A stretch of DNA of 64,000 bases from Streptomyces lomondensis. GTDB taxonomy: Bacteria > Actinomycetota > Actinomycetes > Streptomycetales > Streptomycetaceae. The stretch spans positions 1-64,000 of the forward strand of contig NZ_BMWC01000006.1 of NCBI RefSeq assembly GCF_014651035.1, given 5' to 3'. Within the stretch, counting starts at the first letter, position 1. Every line of letters starts with the position of its first letter. A program made the translations under genes and the position numbers. Below are positions 29,284 through 38,211 of the stretch, piece by piece. The notes under the pieces were generated by a model. The model ran no database searches. It saw only the letters and a list, made by a program, of their open reading frames with translations, and was not told where the DNA came from.

Positions 29284-29897
29284 GCGCCGTGCGCGTGGAG
29301 CGCGTCGTCACCTCCGGCACGTTCAGCCTCGACGGGGAGACGTTCGACGTCGACAACAACGTCTGGCTCGTCGGTGACGACGAGGAGGTGCGGGTCGTCG
29401 ACGCCGCGCACGACGCCCGTGCGATCCACGAGGCCGTCGCCGGCCGCCGGGTCACGGCGATCGCGTGCACGCACGCCCATGACGACCACATCGACGCGGC
29501 GCCCCAGCTGTCCGTCCTGACCGGCGCGCCGGTCCTGCTCCACCCCGACGACCACGAGCTGTGGTCCCACACGCATCCCGCCCGCAAGCCCGACGGCGAC
29601 CTCGTCGACGGCCGCGTCCTCACCGTCGCCGGCATCCATGTGCGGGTCGTTCACACACCCGGCCACACCTGGGGCAGCTGCTCCCTCTACGCCCCCTTCC
29701 TCGACGCCGTGTTCACCGGTGACACCCTCTTCCACGGCGGCCCGGGCGCCACCGGCCGCTCCTACTCGGACCGCCCGGCCATCGAGGCGTCCCTGCGCAA
29801 CCGGCTGCTCACCCTGCCCGGCGACACGACCGTCCACACCGGACACGGCCCGGACACCACGATCGCGGCGGAGCGCCGGAACGTGCCGACGCCCTGA
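29280..29897 (+). CDS. MBL-fold metallo-hydrolase
   Basis: A 205-residue metallo-beta-lactamase fold hydrolase. The metal motif THAHDDHID is complete, with HTPGHTWGS, FTGDTLF and HTGHGPDT supplying the further ligands, as in glyoxalase II-type enzymes. The GTG start overlaps the stop of the mycothiol formaldehyde dehydrogenase gene by 4 bp. This gene pair is common in actinomycetes, and hydrolysis of S-formylmycothiol to formate is the natural proposal, but that is inference from neighbourhood. Confidence 0.88.
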   Translation: MSAVRVERVVTSGTFSLDGETFDVDNNVWLVGDDEEVRVVDAAHDARAIHEAVAGRRVTAIACTHAHDDHIDAAPQLSVLTGAPVLLHPDDHELWSHTHPARKPDGDLVDGRVLTVAGIHVRVVHTPGHTWGSCSLYAPFLDAVFTGDTLFHGGPGATGRSYSDRPAIEASLRNRLLTLPGDTTVHTGHGPDTTIAAERRNVPTP

Positions 29898-29981
29898 GCC
29901 TCCAGAGCCCGGTCCCACAAACCGCACAGGCCCACCGCCCCACTCCCCCCAACGAGCCCACCCGTCCCGGCAAGGAGGGGC

Positions 29982-32432
29982 ATGTCCAGCACACCCGAAA
30001 ACCCCCGCGTGGTCGTCGTCGGCGCCGGCATCGTCGGCTGTTCCCTCGCCGACGAGCTGACCGCACGCGGCTGGACCGACGTCACCGTCCTCGAACAGGG
30101 GCCCCTGCCCGCTCCCGGCGGCTCCACCTCGCACGCGCCCGGCCTCGTCTTCCGGACCAGCCCGTCCAAGACGCTTACCGCCCTCGCCCGGTACACGGTC
30201 GAGAAGTTCGGCTCCCTCGACGTCGACGGCGTCCCGTGTTTCGACCCGGTGGGCGGCCTGGAACTGGCCACCACCTCCGAGCGCCTCGCCGAGCTGCACC
30301 GCAGGGCCGGTTTCGCCGCTTCCTGGGGCGTGCGCGGCGAGATCGTCAGCGCCGCGCGCTGCAAGGAACTGTGGCCGCTGATCGACGAGTCGATGGTCCT
30401 CGGCGGTTTCCACACACCGGACGACGGCCTGGCCCGCGCTCTGCTCGCCGCCCGCGCCCAGATGGCCCGGGCCACCGCGCGCGGCGCCCGCTTCCTGGAC
30501 CGGCACACGGTCACCGGCATCGAGCGGGACGACGGCCGGGTCACCGCCGTCGTCACCGACCGGGGCACCTTCCCCGCCGACCACGTCGTCTCGGCGGCGG
30601 GTTTCTGGGGCCCGGTCATCGGCCGCATGGCCGGGGTCGACGTGCCGCTGCAACCGCTCGCCCACCAGTACGCCAGGACCAGGCCGCTCCCCGAGCTGAG
30701 CGGTGCCACCGCGGAGGCCTCGAAGCCGATCCTCCGCTTCCAGGACCGGGACCTGTACTTCCGCGAGCACACCGACCGCATCGGCATCGGCTCCTACGCC
30801 CACCGGCCCCTGCCCGTCGACCCGTTCGCGGTGCTGCCGTACGACGAGGCCCGCGCCCGGGACATGGACATGCCTTCCTCCTATCCCTTCACGGAGGAGG
30901 ACTGGGCCCCCAGCTGGGCCGACTGCCGCCGCCTCATGCCCGCACTGCGTGACGCCGAGATCGAGGCCGGCTTCAACGGCGTGTTCTCCTTCACCCCGGA
31001 CGGCATGCCGGTCCTCGGCGAGTCGCGGCGGCTGCGCGGCTTCTGGCTGGCCGAGGCCGTCTGGGTCACGCACTCCGCCGGTGTCGCCAAGGCCGTCGCC
31101 GAGTGGATGGTGGACGGGCGGCCGTCGCTCGACCTGCACGAGTGCGACCTCACCCGCTTCGAGGAGGCGCAGCGTTCACCGTCGTACGTCCGCGAGCGCG
31201 GTGCGCAGCAGTTCGTCGAGGTGTACGACGTCGTCCATCCGCTCCAGCCGATGGAACGGCCGCGTCCGCTGCGCGTCAGCCCCTTCTACGCCCGTCAGCA
31301 GCAGCTCGGCGCGTACTTCCTGGAGGGCGGCGGCTGGGAGCGCCCGCACTGGTACGAGGCGAACGCCCCGCTCGTGGCCGGCCTCGGCCCCCTCCCCGAG
31401 CGCAACGCCTGGTCGGCCCGCCACTGGTCCCCCGTCGCGGCGGCCGAGGCGAAGGCGACACGCGAGCGGGTCGCCCTCTACGACATGACCCCCCTGCGCC
31501 GCCTGGAGGTCACCGGCCCCGGAGCCCTCGGCTTCCTCGACCGCATGACCACCAACAACCTCCGCAAGAAGCCCGGAGCGGTCACTTACACCCTCCTTCT
31601 CGACGAGTCGGGGGGCATCCGCTCCGACCTGACCGTGGCCCGCCTCGCCCCCGACCGCTTCCAGGTCGGCGCCAACTCCCCCGCCGACCTCGACTGGCTC
31701 CTGCGCCACGCGCCCGGCGACATCCACATCCGGGACATCACCTCCGGCACCTGCTGCGTCGGCGTCTGGGGCCCGCTCGCCCGCGACCTCGTCCAGCCGC
31801 TCACCCCCGACGACTTCTCGCACGAGGGCTTCGGCTACTTCCGCGCTAAGGAGACGTACATCGGGCACGTCCCGGTGACCGCGATGCGGCTGAGCTACGT
31901 CGGCGAGCTGGGCTGGGAGCTGTACACCACCGCCGACCTGGGGCTCCGGCTCTGGGACACGCTGTGGGAGGCCGGCCGGGAGCTCGGGGTGGTCGCGGCC
32001 GGCCGCTCGGCGTTCAACTCCCTGCGCCTGGAGAAGGGCTACCGCGCCTGGGGCGTCGACATGACCGACGAGCACGACCCGTTCGAGGCGGGTCTCGGCT
32101 TCGCCGTGCGCATGGACAAGGAGGGCTTCGTCGGGCAGGCGGCCCTGCGCGGGGCTGCGGAGCCCACCCGCCGCCTCACCCCCCTGCTCCTCGACGACCC
32201 CGCCGCCGTCGTCCTCGGCAAGGAGCCGGTGTACGTCGACGGCACCGCAGCGGGCTACGTCACCAGCGCGTCGTACGGCTACACGCTCGGCCGCTGCGTC
32301 GCGTACGCCTGGCTGCCCGCCCCTCTCGCCGCGGGCACCGGCGTGCACATCGAGTACTTCGGCGAGAAGGTCCCGGCCACGGTCGCCGACGAGCCGCTGT
32401 TCGATCCGAAGATGACCCGAATCCGCCGGTAG
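29982..32432 (+). CDS. Dimethylglycine oxidase/dehydrogenase-type flavoprotein with GcvT domain
   Basis: An 816-residue, two-part enzyme. The N-terminal half is a DAO-type flavoprotein (VVVVGAGIVGCSLADEL at the start; GGSTSHAPGLVF with His51 where related dehydrogenases attach FAD). The C-terminal half (from about residue 430) is a GcvT/aminomethyltransferase folate-binding domain (MTTNNLRKKPGAVTYTLLLD, SYVGELGWELYTT). This is the architecture of Arthrobacter dimethylglycine oxidase and mammalian dimethylglycine/sarcosine dehydrogenases, and segments match my memory of the Arthrobacter enzyme closely. It should convert dimethylglycine to sarcosine and transfer the methyl carbon to tetrahydrofolate or release formaldehyde. 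AGGAGGGGC precedes the ATG. Confidence 0.92.
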   Translation: MSSTPENPRVVVVGAGIVGCSLADELTARGWTDVTVLEQGPLPAPGGSTSHAPGLVFRTSPSKTLTALARYTVEKFGSLDVDGVPCFDPVGGLELATTSERLAELHRRAGFAASWGVRGEIVSAARCKELWPLIDESMVLGGFHTPDDGLARALLAARAQMARATARGARFLDRHTVTGIERDDGRVTAVVTDRGTFPADHVVSAAGFWGPVIGRMAGVDVPLQPLAHQYARTRPLPELSGATAEASKPILRFQDRDLYFREHTDRIGIGSYAHRPLPVDPFAVLPYDEARARDMDMPSSYPFTEEDWAPSWADCRRLMPALRDAEIEAGFNGVFSFTPDGMPVLGESRRLRGFWLAEAVWVTHSAGVAKAVAEWMVDGRPSLDLHECDLTRFEEAQRSPSYVRERGAQQFVEVYDVVHPLQPMERPRPLRVSPFYARQQQLGAYFLEGGGWERPHWYEANAPLVAGLGPLPERNAWSARHWSPVAAAEAKATRERVALYDMTPLRRLEVTGPGALGFLDRMTTNNLRKKPGAVTYTLLLDESGGIRSDLTVARLAPDRFQVGANSPADLDWLLRHAPGDIHIRDITSGTCCVGVWGPLARDLVQPLTPDDFSHEGFGYFRAKETYIGHVPVTAMRLSYVGELGWELYTTADLGLRLWDTLWEAGRELGVVAAGRSAFNSLRLEKGYRAWGVDMTDEHDPFEAGLGFAVRMDKEGFVGQAALRGAAEPTRRLTPLLLDDPAAVVLGKEPVYVDGTAAGYVTSASYGYTLGRCVAYAWLPAPLAAGTGVHIEYFGEKVPATVADEPLFDPKMTRIRR

Positions 32433-32446
32433 GAGGCGTTCCTCTC

Positions 32447-33589
32447 GTGACGACGACCCCGATCACCCCGAGCCTGATCGCCACCCTCCCCGGCCGCTAC
32501 TACACCGACCCGGACGTCTTCCGGCAGGAGCAGGAGCGCATCTTCGAGTCGATGTGGTTCTGCGCGGTCCGCGGCTCCGACCTGGACCGGCCGGGCGCCT
32601 TCCGCACCGTCCAGGTCGGTCGCGAGAGCGTCATCATCACCCGCACCCGCAACGGGGACCTGCGCGCCTTCCTCAACGTCTGCCGGCACCGCGGGGCCCG
32701 GCTGTGCATGGAGGAGTCGGGCGAGATCCGCCGTACGCTCCAGTGTCCGTATCACGCGTGGACGTACGACCTTGACGGCAAGTTGATCGCCGCACCCAAC
32801 TTGATCAAGATGCCGGACGTCGACCGCACCGCGTACGGGTTGATCAAGGTGGCCCTGCGCGAGTGGCTCGGCTACGCCTGGGTGTGCCTGGCGGACGAGC
32901 CGCCCTCCTTCGAGGACACGGTCGTGCACGCGGCCGTCGAGCGGCTCGGCGACATCGCCGCGATCGAGCACTACGGCACGGACAACCTCGCACTCGGCAA
33001 ACGCATCACCTATGACGTGCAGGCGAACTGGAAGCTGATCGTCGAGAACTTCATGGAGTGCTACCACTGCGCGACGATCCACCCGGAACTGACCGAGGTG
33101 CTCCCGGAGTTCGCCGACGGCTACGCCGCCCAGTACTACGTGGGCCACGGCGCCGAGTTCGGCGACGAGGTCAAGGGCTTCACGGTGGACGGCAGCGAGG
33201 GCTTCGGCAAGCTCCCGGCGGTGAGCGCCGACCAGGACCGCCGCTACTACGCCATCACGGTCAAGCCGACCGTGTTCGTCAACCTCGTCCCCGACCACGT
33301 CATCCTGCACCGCATGTTCCCGCTCGCCGAGGACCGCACGGTCGTCGAGTGCGACTGGCTGTACGCGCCCGAGGTGGTGGAGTCGGGGGCGGACGTGTCG
33401 AAGTCCGTGGAGCTCTTCCACAGGGTGAACGTCCAGGACTTCGAGGCCTGTGAACGGACGCAGCCGGCGATGTCTTCCCGCGCGTACCGCAAGGGCGGTG
33501 TGCTGGTCCCCAACGAGCACCACATCGGGATCTTCCACGCATGGCTCGTCGAGCGTCTGGGAGGCGCGCATGCCGGACCTGTTCATTGA
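32447..33589 (+). CDS. Rieske oxygenase, glycine betaine monooxygenase type
   Basis: A 380-residue Rieske non-haem iron oxygenase alpha subunit. Cluster ligands are in CRHRGARLC and CPYHAWTYD (about residues 84-108). The mononuclear iron site is ENFMECYHCATIHPEL with its two histidines. It resembles GbcA/stachydrine demethylase-type enzymes that oxidatively remove a methyl group from glycine betaine, giving dimethylglycine and formaldehyde. GTG 32447 follows AGGAGG. The dimethylglycine oxidase gene is 14 bp upstream and the betaine aldehyde dehydrogenase gene overlaps its 3' end by 20 bp. No FNR-type reductase (GbcB) is in the operon; the ferredoxin and reductase at 25-26.8 kb may replace it. 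Confidence 0.88.
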   Translation: MTTTPITPSLIATLPGRYYTDPDVFRQEQERIFESMWFCAVRGSDLDRPGAFRTVQVGRESVIITRTRNGDLRAFLNVCRHRGARLCMEESGEIRRTLQCPYHAWTYDLDGKLIAAPNLIKMPDVDRTAYGLIKVALREWLGYAWVCLADEPPSFEDTVVHAAVERLGDIAAIEHYGTDNLALGKRITYDVQANWKLIVENFMECYHCATIHPELTEVLPEFADGYAAQYYVGHGAEFGDEVKGFTVDGSEGFGKLPAVSADQDRRYYAITVKPTVFVNLVPDHVILHRMFPLAEDRTVVECDWLYAPEVVESGADVSKSVELFHRVNVQDFEACERTQPAMSSRAYRKGGVLVPNEHHIGIFHAWLVERLGGAHAGPVH

Positions 33590-35036
33590 CGGCGCGTGGC
33601 GGGGCGCGGTGGACGAGCGCACCCGTGAGATCCGCTGCCCGGCCGACGGCTCCCTGGTCGGGGTCGTGGACGAGGCGGGCGGCAAGGACACCGTGGAGGC
33701 CATTGCCGCGGCCCGCCGCGCCTTCGACGAGGGGCCCTGGCCGCGGACCCCGGCGCACGAACGAGGCGACCTGCTGCTGCGCGTCGCGGACCTCCTCGGA
33801 CGCGACAAGGAGGCCCTCGCCCGCGCCGAGTCCCTGGACACGGGCAAGCGGCTCGTGGAGAGCGAGTACGACATCGACGACATCGCGAACTGCTTCCGCT
33901 ACTTCGGGCGGTTGGTGGCGAGCGAGACCGGCCGGGTGGTGGACACCGGCCGGGCGGACGTCGACAGCCGGGTGGTGTACGAGCCGGTCGGTGTGTGCGG
34001 GCTCATCACGCCCTGGAACTACCCGCTCCTCCAGACGGCGTGGAAGGTCGCCCCGGCCCTGGCGGCGGGCAACACGGTCGTGCTCAAGCCGAGCGAACTG
34101 ACCCCGCACACCGCGATCCACCTCCTGCGGCTACTGGCGGAAGCCGGACTTCCGCCGGGCGTCGGCAATCTCGTCCTCGGCACCGGCCCGGAAGCGGGAG
34201 CCCCGCTCGCCGACCATCCGGACGTGGACCTCGTCTCCTTCACCGGCGGCCTGGAGACGGGCCGCCGCCTGATGGCGGCCGCGGCGGGGACGGTGAAGAA
34301 GGTGGCCCTCGAACTCGGCGGCAAGAACCCCAACCTCGTCTTCGCCGACGCCGACTTCGAGACGGCCGTCGACATGGCGCTGACCGCCGTGTTCCTGCAC
34401 TCGGGGCAGGTGTGCTCGGCCGGGGCGCGGCTGCTCGTGGAGGACGCGCTGCACGACCGGTTCGTCGACGAGGTCGTACGCCGGGCGCGGGACATCCGGC
34501 TGGGCGGGCCGTTCGACGAGCGGGCGCAGACCGGCCCGCTGATCTCGGCCGCGCACCGGGCCAAGGTCGAGGCGTACGTGGCGCGGGGCCTGGCGGAGGG
34601 CGCGGTGCTGCGCTGCGGCGGCACGCGCCCCGACCGGCCGGACCTCGTGGGCGGCTTCTACTACCTGCCCACCGTGCTGGACGAGTGCGCCGCGGGGATG
34701 TCGGTGGTGCGGGAGGAGTCCTTCGGGCCGGTCCTCACCGTCGAGCGGTTCACGAGCGAGGAGGAGGCCGTACGGCTCGCCGACGACACCGTCTACGGCC
34801 TCGCGGGCGCCGTGTGGACGAGCGACGAGGCCCGCGCGGCACGGGTCGCGGCCCGGCTGCGGCTCGGCACGGTCTGGATCAACGACTACCACCCCTACGT
34901 CCCGCAGGCGGAGTGGGGCGGATTCAAGCAGTCCGGCTTCGGACGCGAACTCGGGCCGGCGGGGCTCGCCGAGTACCGCGAGACGAAGCACATCTGGCGC
35001 AACACCCGCCCCAGCCCCCAGGGTTGGTTCGACTGA
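33570..35036 (+). CDS. betB: Betaine aldehyde dehydrogenase
   Basis: A 488-residue NAD(P)-dependent aldehyde dehydrogenase. PWNYPLLQTAWKVAPALAAG binds cofactor, the catalytic glutamate is in ALELGGKNPNLVF, and the nucleophile cysteine is in SGQVCSAGARL. Context between choline oxidase and betaine oxygenase genes makes betaine aldehyde the probable substrate. The ATG at 33570 lies inside the end of the oxygenase gene (20-bp overlap) with GGGAGG just before it, which suggests coupled translation. Confidence 0.88.
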   Translation: MPDLFIDGAWRGAVDERTREIRCPADGSLVGVVDEAGGKDTVEAIAAARRAFDEGPWPRTPAHERGDLLLRVADLLGRDKEALARAESLDTGKRLVESEYDIDDIANCFRYFGRLVASETGRVVDTGRADVDSRVVYEPVGVCGLITPWNYPLLQTAWKVAPALAAGNTVVLKPSELTPHTAIHLLRLLAEAGLPPGVGNLVLGTGPEAGAPLADHPDVDLVSFTGGLETGRRLMAAAAGTVKKVALELGGKNPNLVFADADFETAVDMALTAVFLHSGQVCSAGARLLVEDALHDRFVDEVVRRARDIRLGGPFDERAQTGPLISAAHRAKVEAYVARGLAEGAVLRCGGTRPDRPDLVGGFYYLPTVLDECAAGMSVVREESFGPVLTVERFTSEEEAVRLADDTVYGLAGAVWTSDEARAARVAARLRLGTVWINDYHPYVPQAEWGGFKQSGFGRELGPAGLAEYRETKHIWRNTRPSPQGWFD

Positions 35037-35075
35037 CCGGAAACCGCCCTGAGGACCACCATTGAGGAACCGCCC

Positions 35076-36638
35076 ATGAAAGCAACCGCGCAGTCCGCAG
35101 ACTCACACGGCCAGGACGACGCCGAACTCACCGAGTTCGGCTACAGACCCGAACTCAAGCGCACCCTCGGCAACTTCCACACCTTCGCCGCCGGGATCAG
35201 CTACATCTCCATCCTGACCGGCACCTTCCAGCTGTTCTACTTCGGCTACGGCAGCGGCGGCCCCGCCTACTGGTGGTCGTGGCCGATGGTCTTCGCCGGC
35301 CAGTTCATGGTCGCGCTGTGCTTCGCCGAGCTCGCCGCCCGCTATCCCGTGGCGGGCTCGGTCTACAACTGGTCGAAGAAGATCGGCAATCCGCATCTGG
35401 GCTGGCTCGCCGGGTGGATGATGTTGATCGCCTCGATCGTGTCCATATCGGCCGTGGCGCTGGCCTACCAGTTGACGCTGCCGCAGATCTCGTCGGTCTT
35501 CCAGTTCGTGGGGGACGGCACCGGTACGTACGACGTGGCGACCAACGCGGTCATCCTGGCCGCGGTGTTGATCCTTTTCACGACCCTCGTGAACGCCTTC
35601 GGCGTCAAGTTGATGGCCAGGATCAACACGGCGGGCGTGTTCATCGAGTTGATCGCCACTGTCGTATTGATCGTCCTGTTCGCCGTCCACATCACCCGTG
35701 GTCCGCAGGTCGTGATGGAGACGCACGGCACCGGCGCCGGCTACGGCAACGGGTACCTCGGCGCCTTCCTGGTGGCCTCGCTGGCCTCGGCGTACGTCAT
35801 GTACGGCTTCGACACGGCCGCCTCGCTCGGCGAGGAGTCCCTGGACCCGACCCGGAACGCGCCCCGCGCGATCATCCGGGCGATCGTCGCGTCGTTCATC
35901 CTCGGCGGGTTGATCCTGTTGCTCGCGTTGATGAGCGTGTCCAGTCTGAACGGCGAGAAGCTGTCCACGGACGGCCTCCAGTACATCGTCCTGGACGTGC
36001 TCGGCCCGACGGCCGGCAAGGCGATGCTGTGGTGCGTGCTCATCGCGGTGACGGTGTGCGCCCTGGCGGTGCACACGGCCGCCGTCCGGCTGGCGTTCGC
36101 GATGGCCCGCGACAACAACCTGCCCGCGTCCTCGAAGCTGGCCAAGTGCCATCCGCGGTTCCAGACGCCGGTCCTGCCGACCGTGATCATCGGGATCCTG
36201 GCGCTGGCGATCCTGGTGGTCAACATCCGCCAGCCGCAGATCTTCACCGTCGTCACCAGCATCGGCATCATCATGATCTACCTCGCCTACCTGGGCGTCA
36301 CGGTGCCGCTGCTGGTCGCCCGGCTGCGCGGAAAGTGGCAGCCCGCGGACGGGGGCCGCTTCTCGCTGGGCCGCTGGGGTCTGCCGGTCAACATCCTGGC
36401 CGTGCTGTGGGGCGCGGCCATGACGCTCAACCTGATCTGGCCGCGGGCCGCCGTCTACAACGCCACGGAGCCCTACCACTGGTACCTGCGCTGGGGCGCG
36501 GTGCTGTTCGTCGCGGTCATCGCGGGCGGCGGCTTCGCCTACTACTGGTTCGTCCAGCGGCACCGCACCGGCGTGCTCGCCGAGCACCGCTCGGAGGTCC
36601 CGGCCGCCGCTCCCCTCGCCGCACCGGCGGCCGACTGA
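35076..36638 (+). CDS. APC-superfamily permease, probable choline/amine transporter
   Basis: A 520-residue membrane protein with about 12 helices and the amino acid-polyamine-organocation signature at the N-terminus (FAAGISYISILTGTFQLFYF, ELAARYPVAGSVYNWSKKIG). The loop MYGFDTAASLGEES is typical of the GABA/choline permease branch. It lies between the betaine aldehyde dehydrogenase and choline oxidase genes (gaps of 39 and 16 bp), so choline or betaine is the likely cargo. That substrate is inferred only from position. Confidence 0.88.
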   Translation: MKATAQSADSHGQDDAELTEFGYRPELKRTLGNFHTFAAGISYISILTGTFQLFYFGYGSGGPAYWWSWPMVFAGQFMVALCFAELAARYPVAGSVYNWSKKIGNPHLGWLAGWMMLIASIVSISAVALAYQLTLPQISSVFQFVGDGTGTYDVATNAVILAAVLILFTTLVNAFGVKLMARINTAGVFIELIATVVLIVLFAVHITRGPQVVMETHGTGAGYGNGYLGAFLVASLASAYVMYGFDTAASLGEESLDPTRNAPRAIIRAIVASFILGGLILLLALMSVSSLNGEKLSTDGLQYIVLDVLGPTAGKAMLWCVLIAVTVCALAVHTAAVRLAFAMARDNNLPASSKLAKCHPRFQTPVLPTVIIGILALAILVVNIRQPQIFTVVTSIGIIMIYLAYLGVTVPLLVARLRGKWQPADGGRFSLGRWGLPVNILAVLWGAAMTLNLIWPRAAVYNATEPYHWYLRWGAVLFVAVIAGGGFAYYWFVQRHRTGVLAEHRSEVPAAAPLAAPAAD

Positions 36639-36654
36639 GGACCGAAGGAGGCCC

Positions 36655-38211
36655 ATGAGTACGCATGAGTTCGACTACGTCGTGGTCGGCGGCGGCACCG
36701 CGGGCAACGTGGTGGCGGCCCGGCTCTCCGAGGACCCCTCCGTCACGGTGTGCGTGCTGGAGGCCGGCCCCAGCGACGTCGGCGACGACGACGTCCTGCG
36801 GCTGGAGCGCTGGATGGGGCTGCTGGAGTCCGGCTACGACTGGGACTACCCCGTCGAGCCGCAGGCCAGCGGCAACAGCTTCATGCGGCACGCGCGGGCG
36901 AAGGTGCTCGGCGGCTGCTCCTCCCACAACTCCTGCATCGCCTTCTGGGCGCCGGCCGAGGACCTCGACGACTGGGCGGCCGCGGGCTGCACGGGCTGGA
37001 GCGCGGCCGACCTGTTCCCGCTGTACCGGCGGCTGGAGAACAACGACGCGCCCGGCGACCACCACGGCCGCACCGGCCCGGTGAAGCTGCGCACGCTGAA
37101 GAGCGACGACCCGTGCGGCACGGCCCTGCTGGAGGCGTGCGCGCAGGCGGGCATCCCCACGGTCGCCTTCAACACGGGCCGCACGGTGGTCCGGGGCGCC
37201 AACTGGTTCCAGATCAACGCCGACGAGAACAACATCCGCCAGTCCTCCTCGGTCGCCTATCTGCACCCGGTCCTCGGCAAGCGGCCCAACCTGGAGGTAC
37301 GGACGGGAGTACGCGCCAAGAAGCTGGTCCTCGACGGGCGGCGCTGCGTGGGCGCCGAGTACCTCGACCCGGACCTGATCCACACCCGGACGGTACGGGC
37401 CCGGCGCGAGGTGATCGTATCGTGCGGGGCGATCGACTCGCCGAAGCTGCTGATGCTGTCGGGCATCGGCCCGGCCGGGCACCTGCGGGAGGCGGGTGTG
37501 GAGGTCGTCGTCGACGCCCCGGGTGTCGGGGAGAACCTCCAGGACCATCCCGAGGGCGTGATCATGTGGGAGGCCCGGCAGCCCATGACCACCACGTCCA
37601 GCCAGTGGTGGGAGGCGGGCATCTTCTACGACACCGAGCCGGGGCTCGACCGGCCGGACCTGATGTTCCACTACGGGTCGGTGCCGTTCGACATGAACAC
37701 GGCCCGGCACGGCTACCCCACCTCTGAGAACGCGTTCTGCCTCACACCCAACGTGACGCGGGCGAGGTCGCGGGGGACGGTGCGGTTGCGGACCCGGGAC
37801 TACCGGGACAAACCGAGGGTCGATCCGCGGTACTTCACGCACGAGCACGATGTGCGGGTGATGACGTACGGGCTGAAACTGGCGCGCCGGATCGCGGAAC
37901 AGCCCGCGTTGAGCGGGTGGGCGGGCGCGGAGCTGGCCCCCGGTCCGGACGTCCGGACCGACGAGGAACTGCTCGACTACATCCACAAGACGCACAACAC
38001 CGTCTATCACCCGTCCTGCACGGTGAAGATGGGTGCGGACGACGATCCTTCGGCCCCCTTGGACGCGCGGTTGCGCGTGAAGGGGGTGGAGGGGTTGCGG
38101 CTCGCAGACGGGTCGGTCATGCCCGACCTTGTGACCGTCAACCCCTGCATCACGACCATGATGATCGGCGAGAAGTGCGCGGATCTCCTGCGGGAGGACA
38201 CCCGAGCCTAG
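36655..38211 (+). CDS. GMC oxidoreductase, choline oxidase/dehydrogenase-like
   Basis: A 518-residue GMC flavoenzyme. The FAD site is VVVGGGTAGNVVAARLSEDP. GGCSSHNSCIAFWAP contains His91, which aligns with the histidine that carries covalent FAD in Arthrobacter choline oxidase. The catalytic histidine is kept in HNTVYHPSC. The usual catalytic asparagine in the motif NPN-I-T reads cysteine here (VNPCITTMMIG). The rest aligns very closely with my memory of choline oxidase, for example SVPFDMNTARHGYPT. It should oxidise choline to betaine aldehyde and perhaps betaine. It is the last gene of the operon; its stop overlaps that of the convergent SMC-like gene. Confidence 0.88.
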   Translation: MSTHEFDYVVVGGGTAGNVVAARLSEDPSVTVCVLEAGPSDVGDDDVLRLERWMGLLESGYDWDYPVEPQASGNSFMRHARAKVLGGCSSHNSCIAFWAPAEDLDDWAAAGCTGWSAADLFPLYRRLENNDAPGDHHGRTGPVKLRTLKSDDPCGTALLEACAQAGIPTVAFNTGRTVVRGANWFQINADENNIRQSSSVAYLHPVLGKRPNLEVRTGVRAKKLVLDGRRCVGAEYLDPDLIHTRTVRARREVIVSCGAIDSPKLLMLSGIGPAGHLREAGVEVVVDAPGVGENLQDHPEGVIMWEARQPMTTTSSQWWEAGIFYDTEPGLDRPDLMFHYGSVPFDMNTARHGYPTSENAFCLTPNVTRARSRGTVRLRTRDYRDKPRVDPRYFTHEHDVRVMTYGLKLARRIAEQPALSGWAGAELAPGPDVRTDEELLDYIHKTHNTVYHPSCTVKMGADDDPSAPLDARLRVKGVEGLRLADGSVMPDLVTVNPCITTMMIGEKCADLLREDTRA

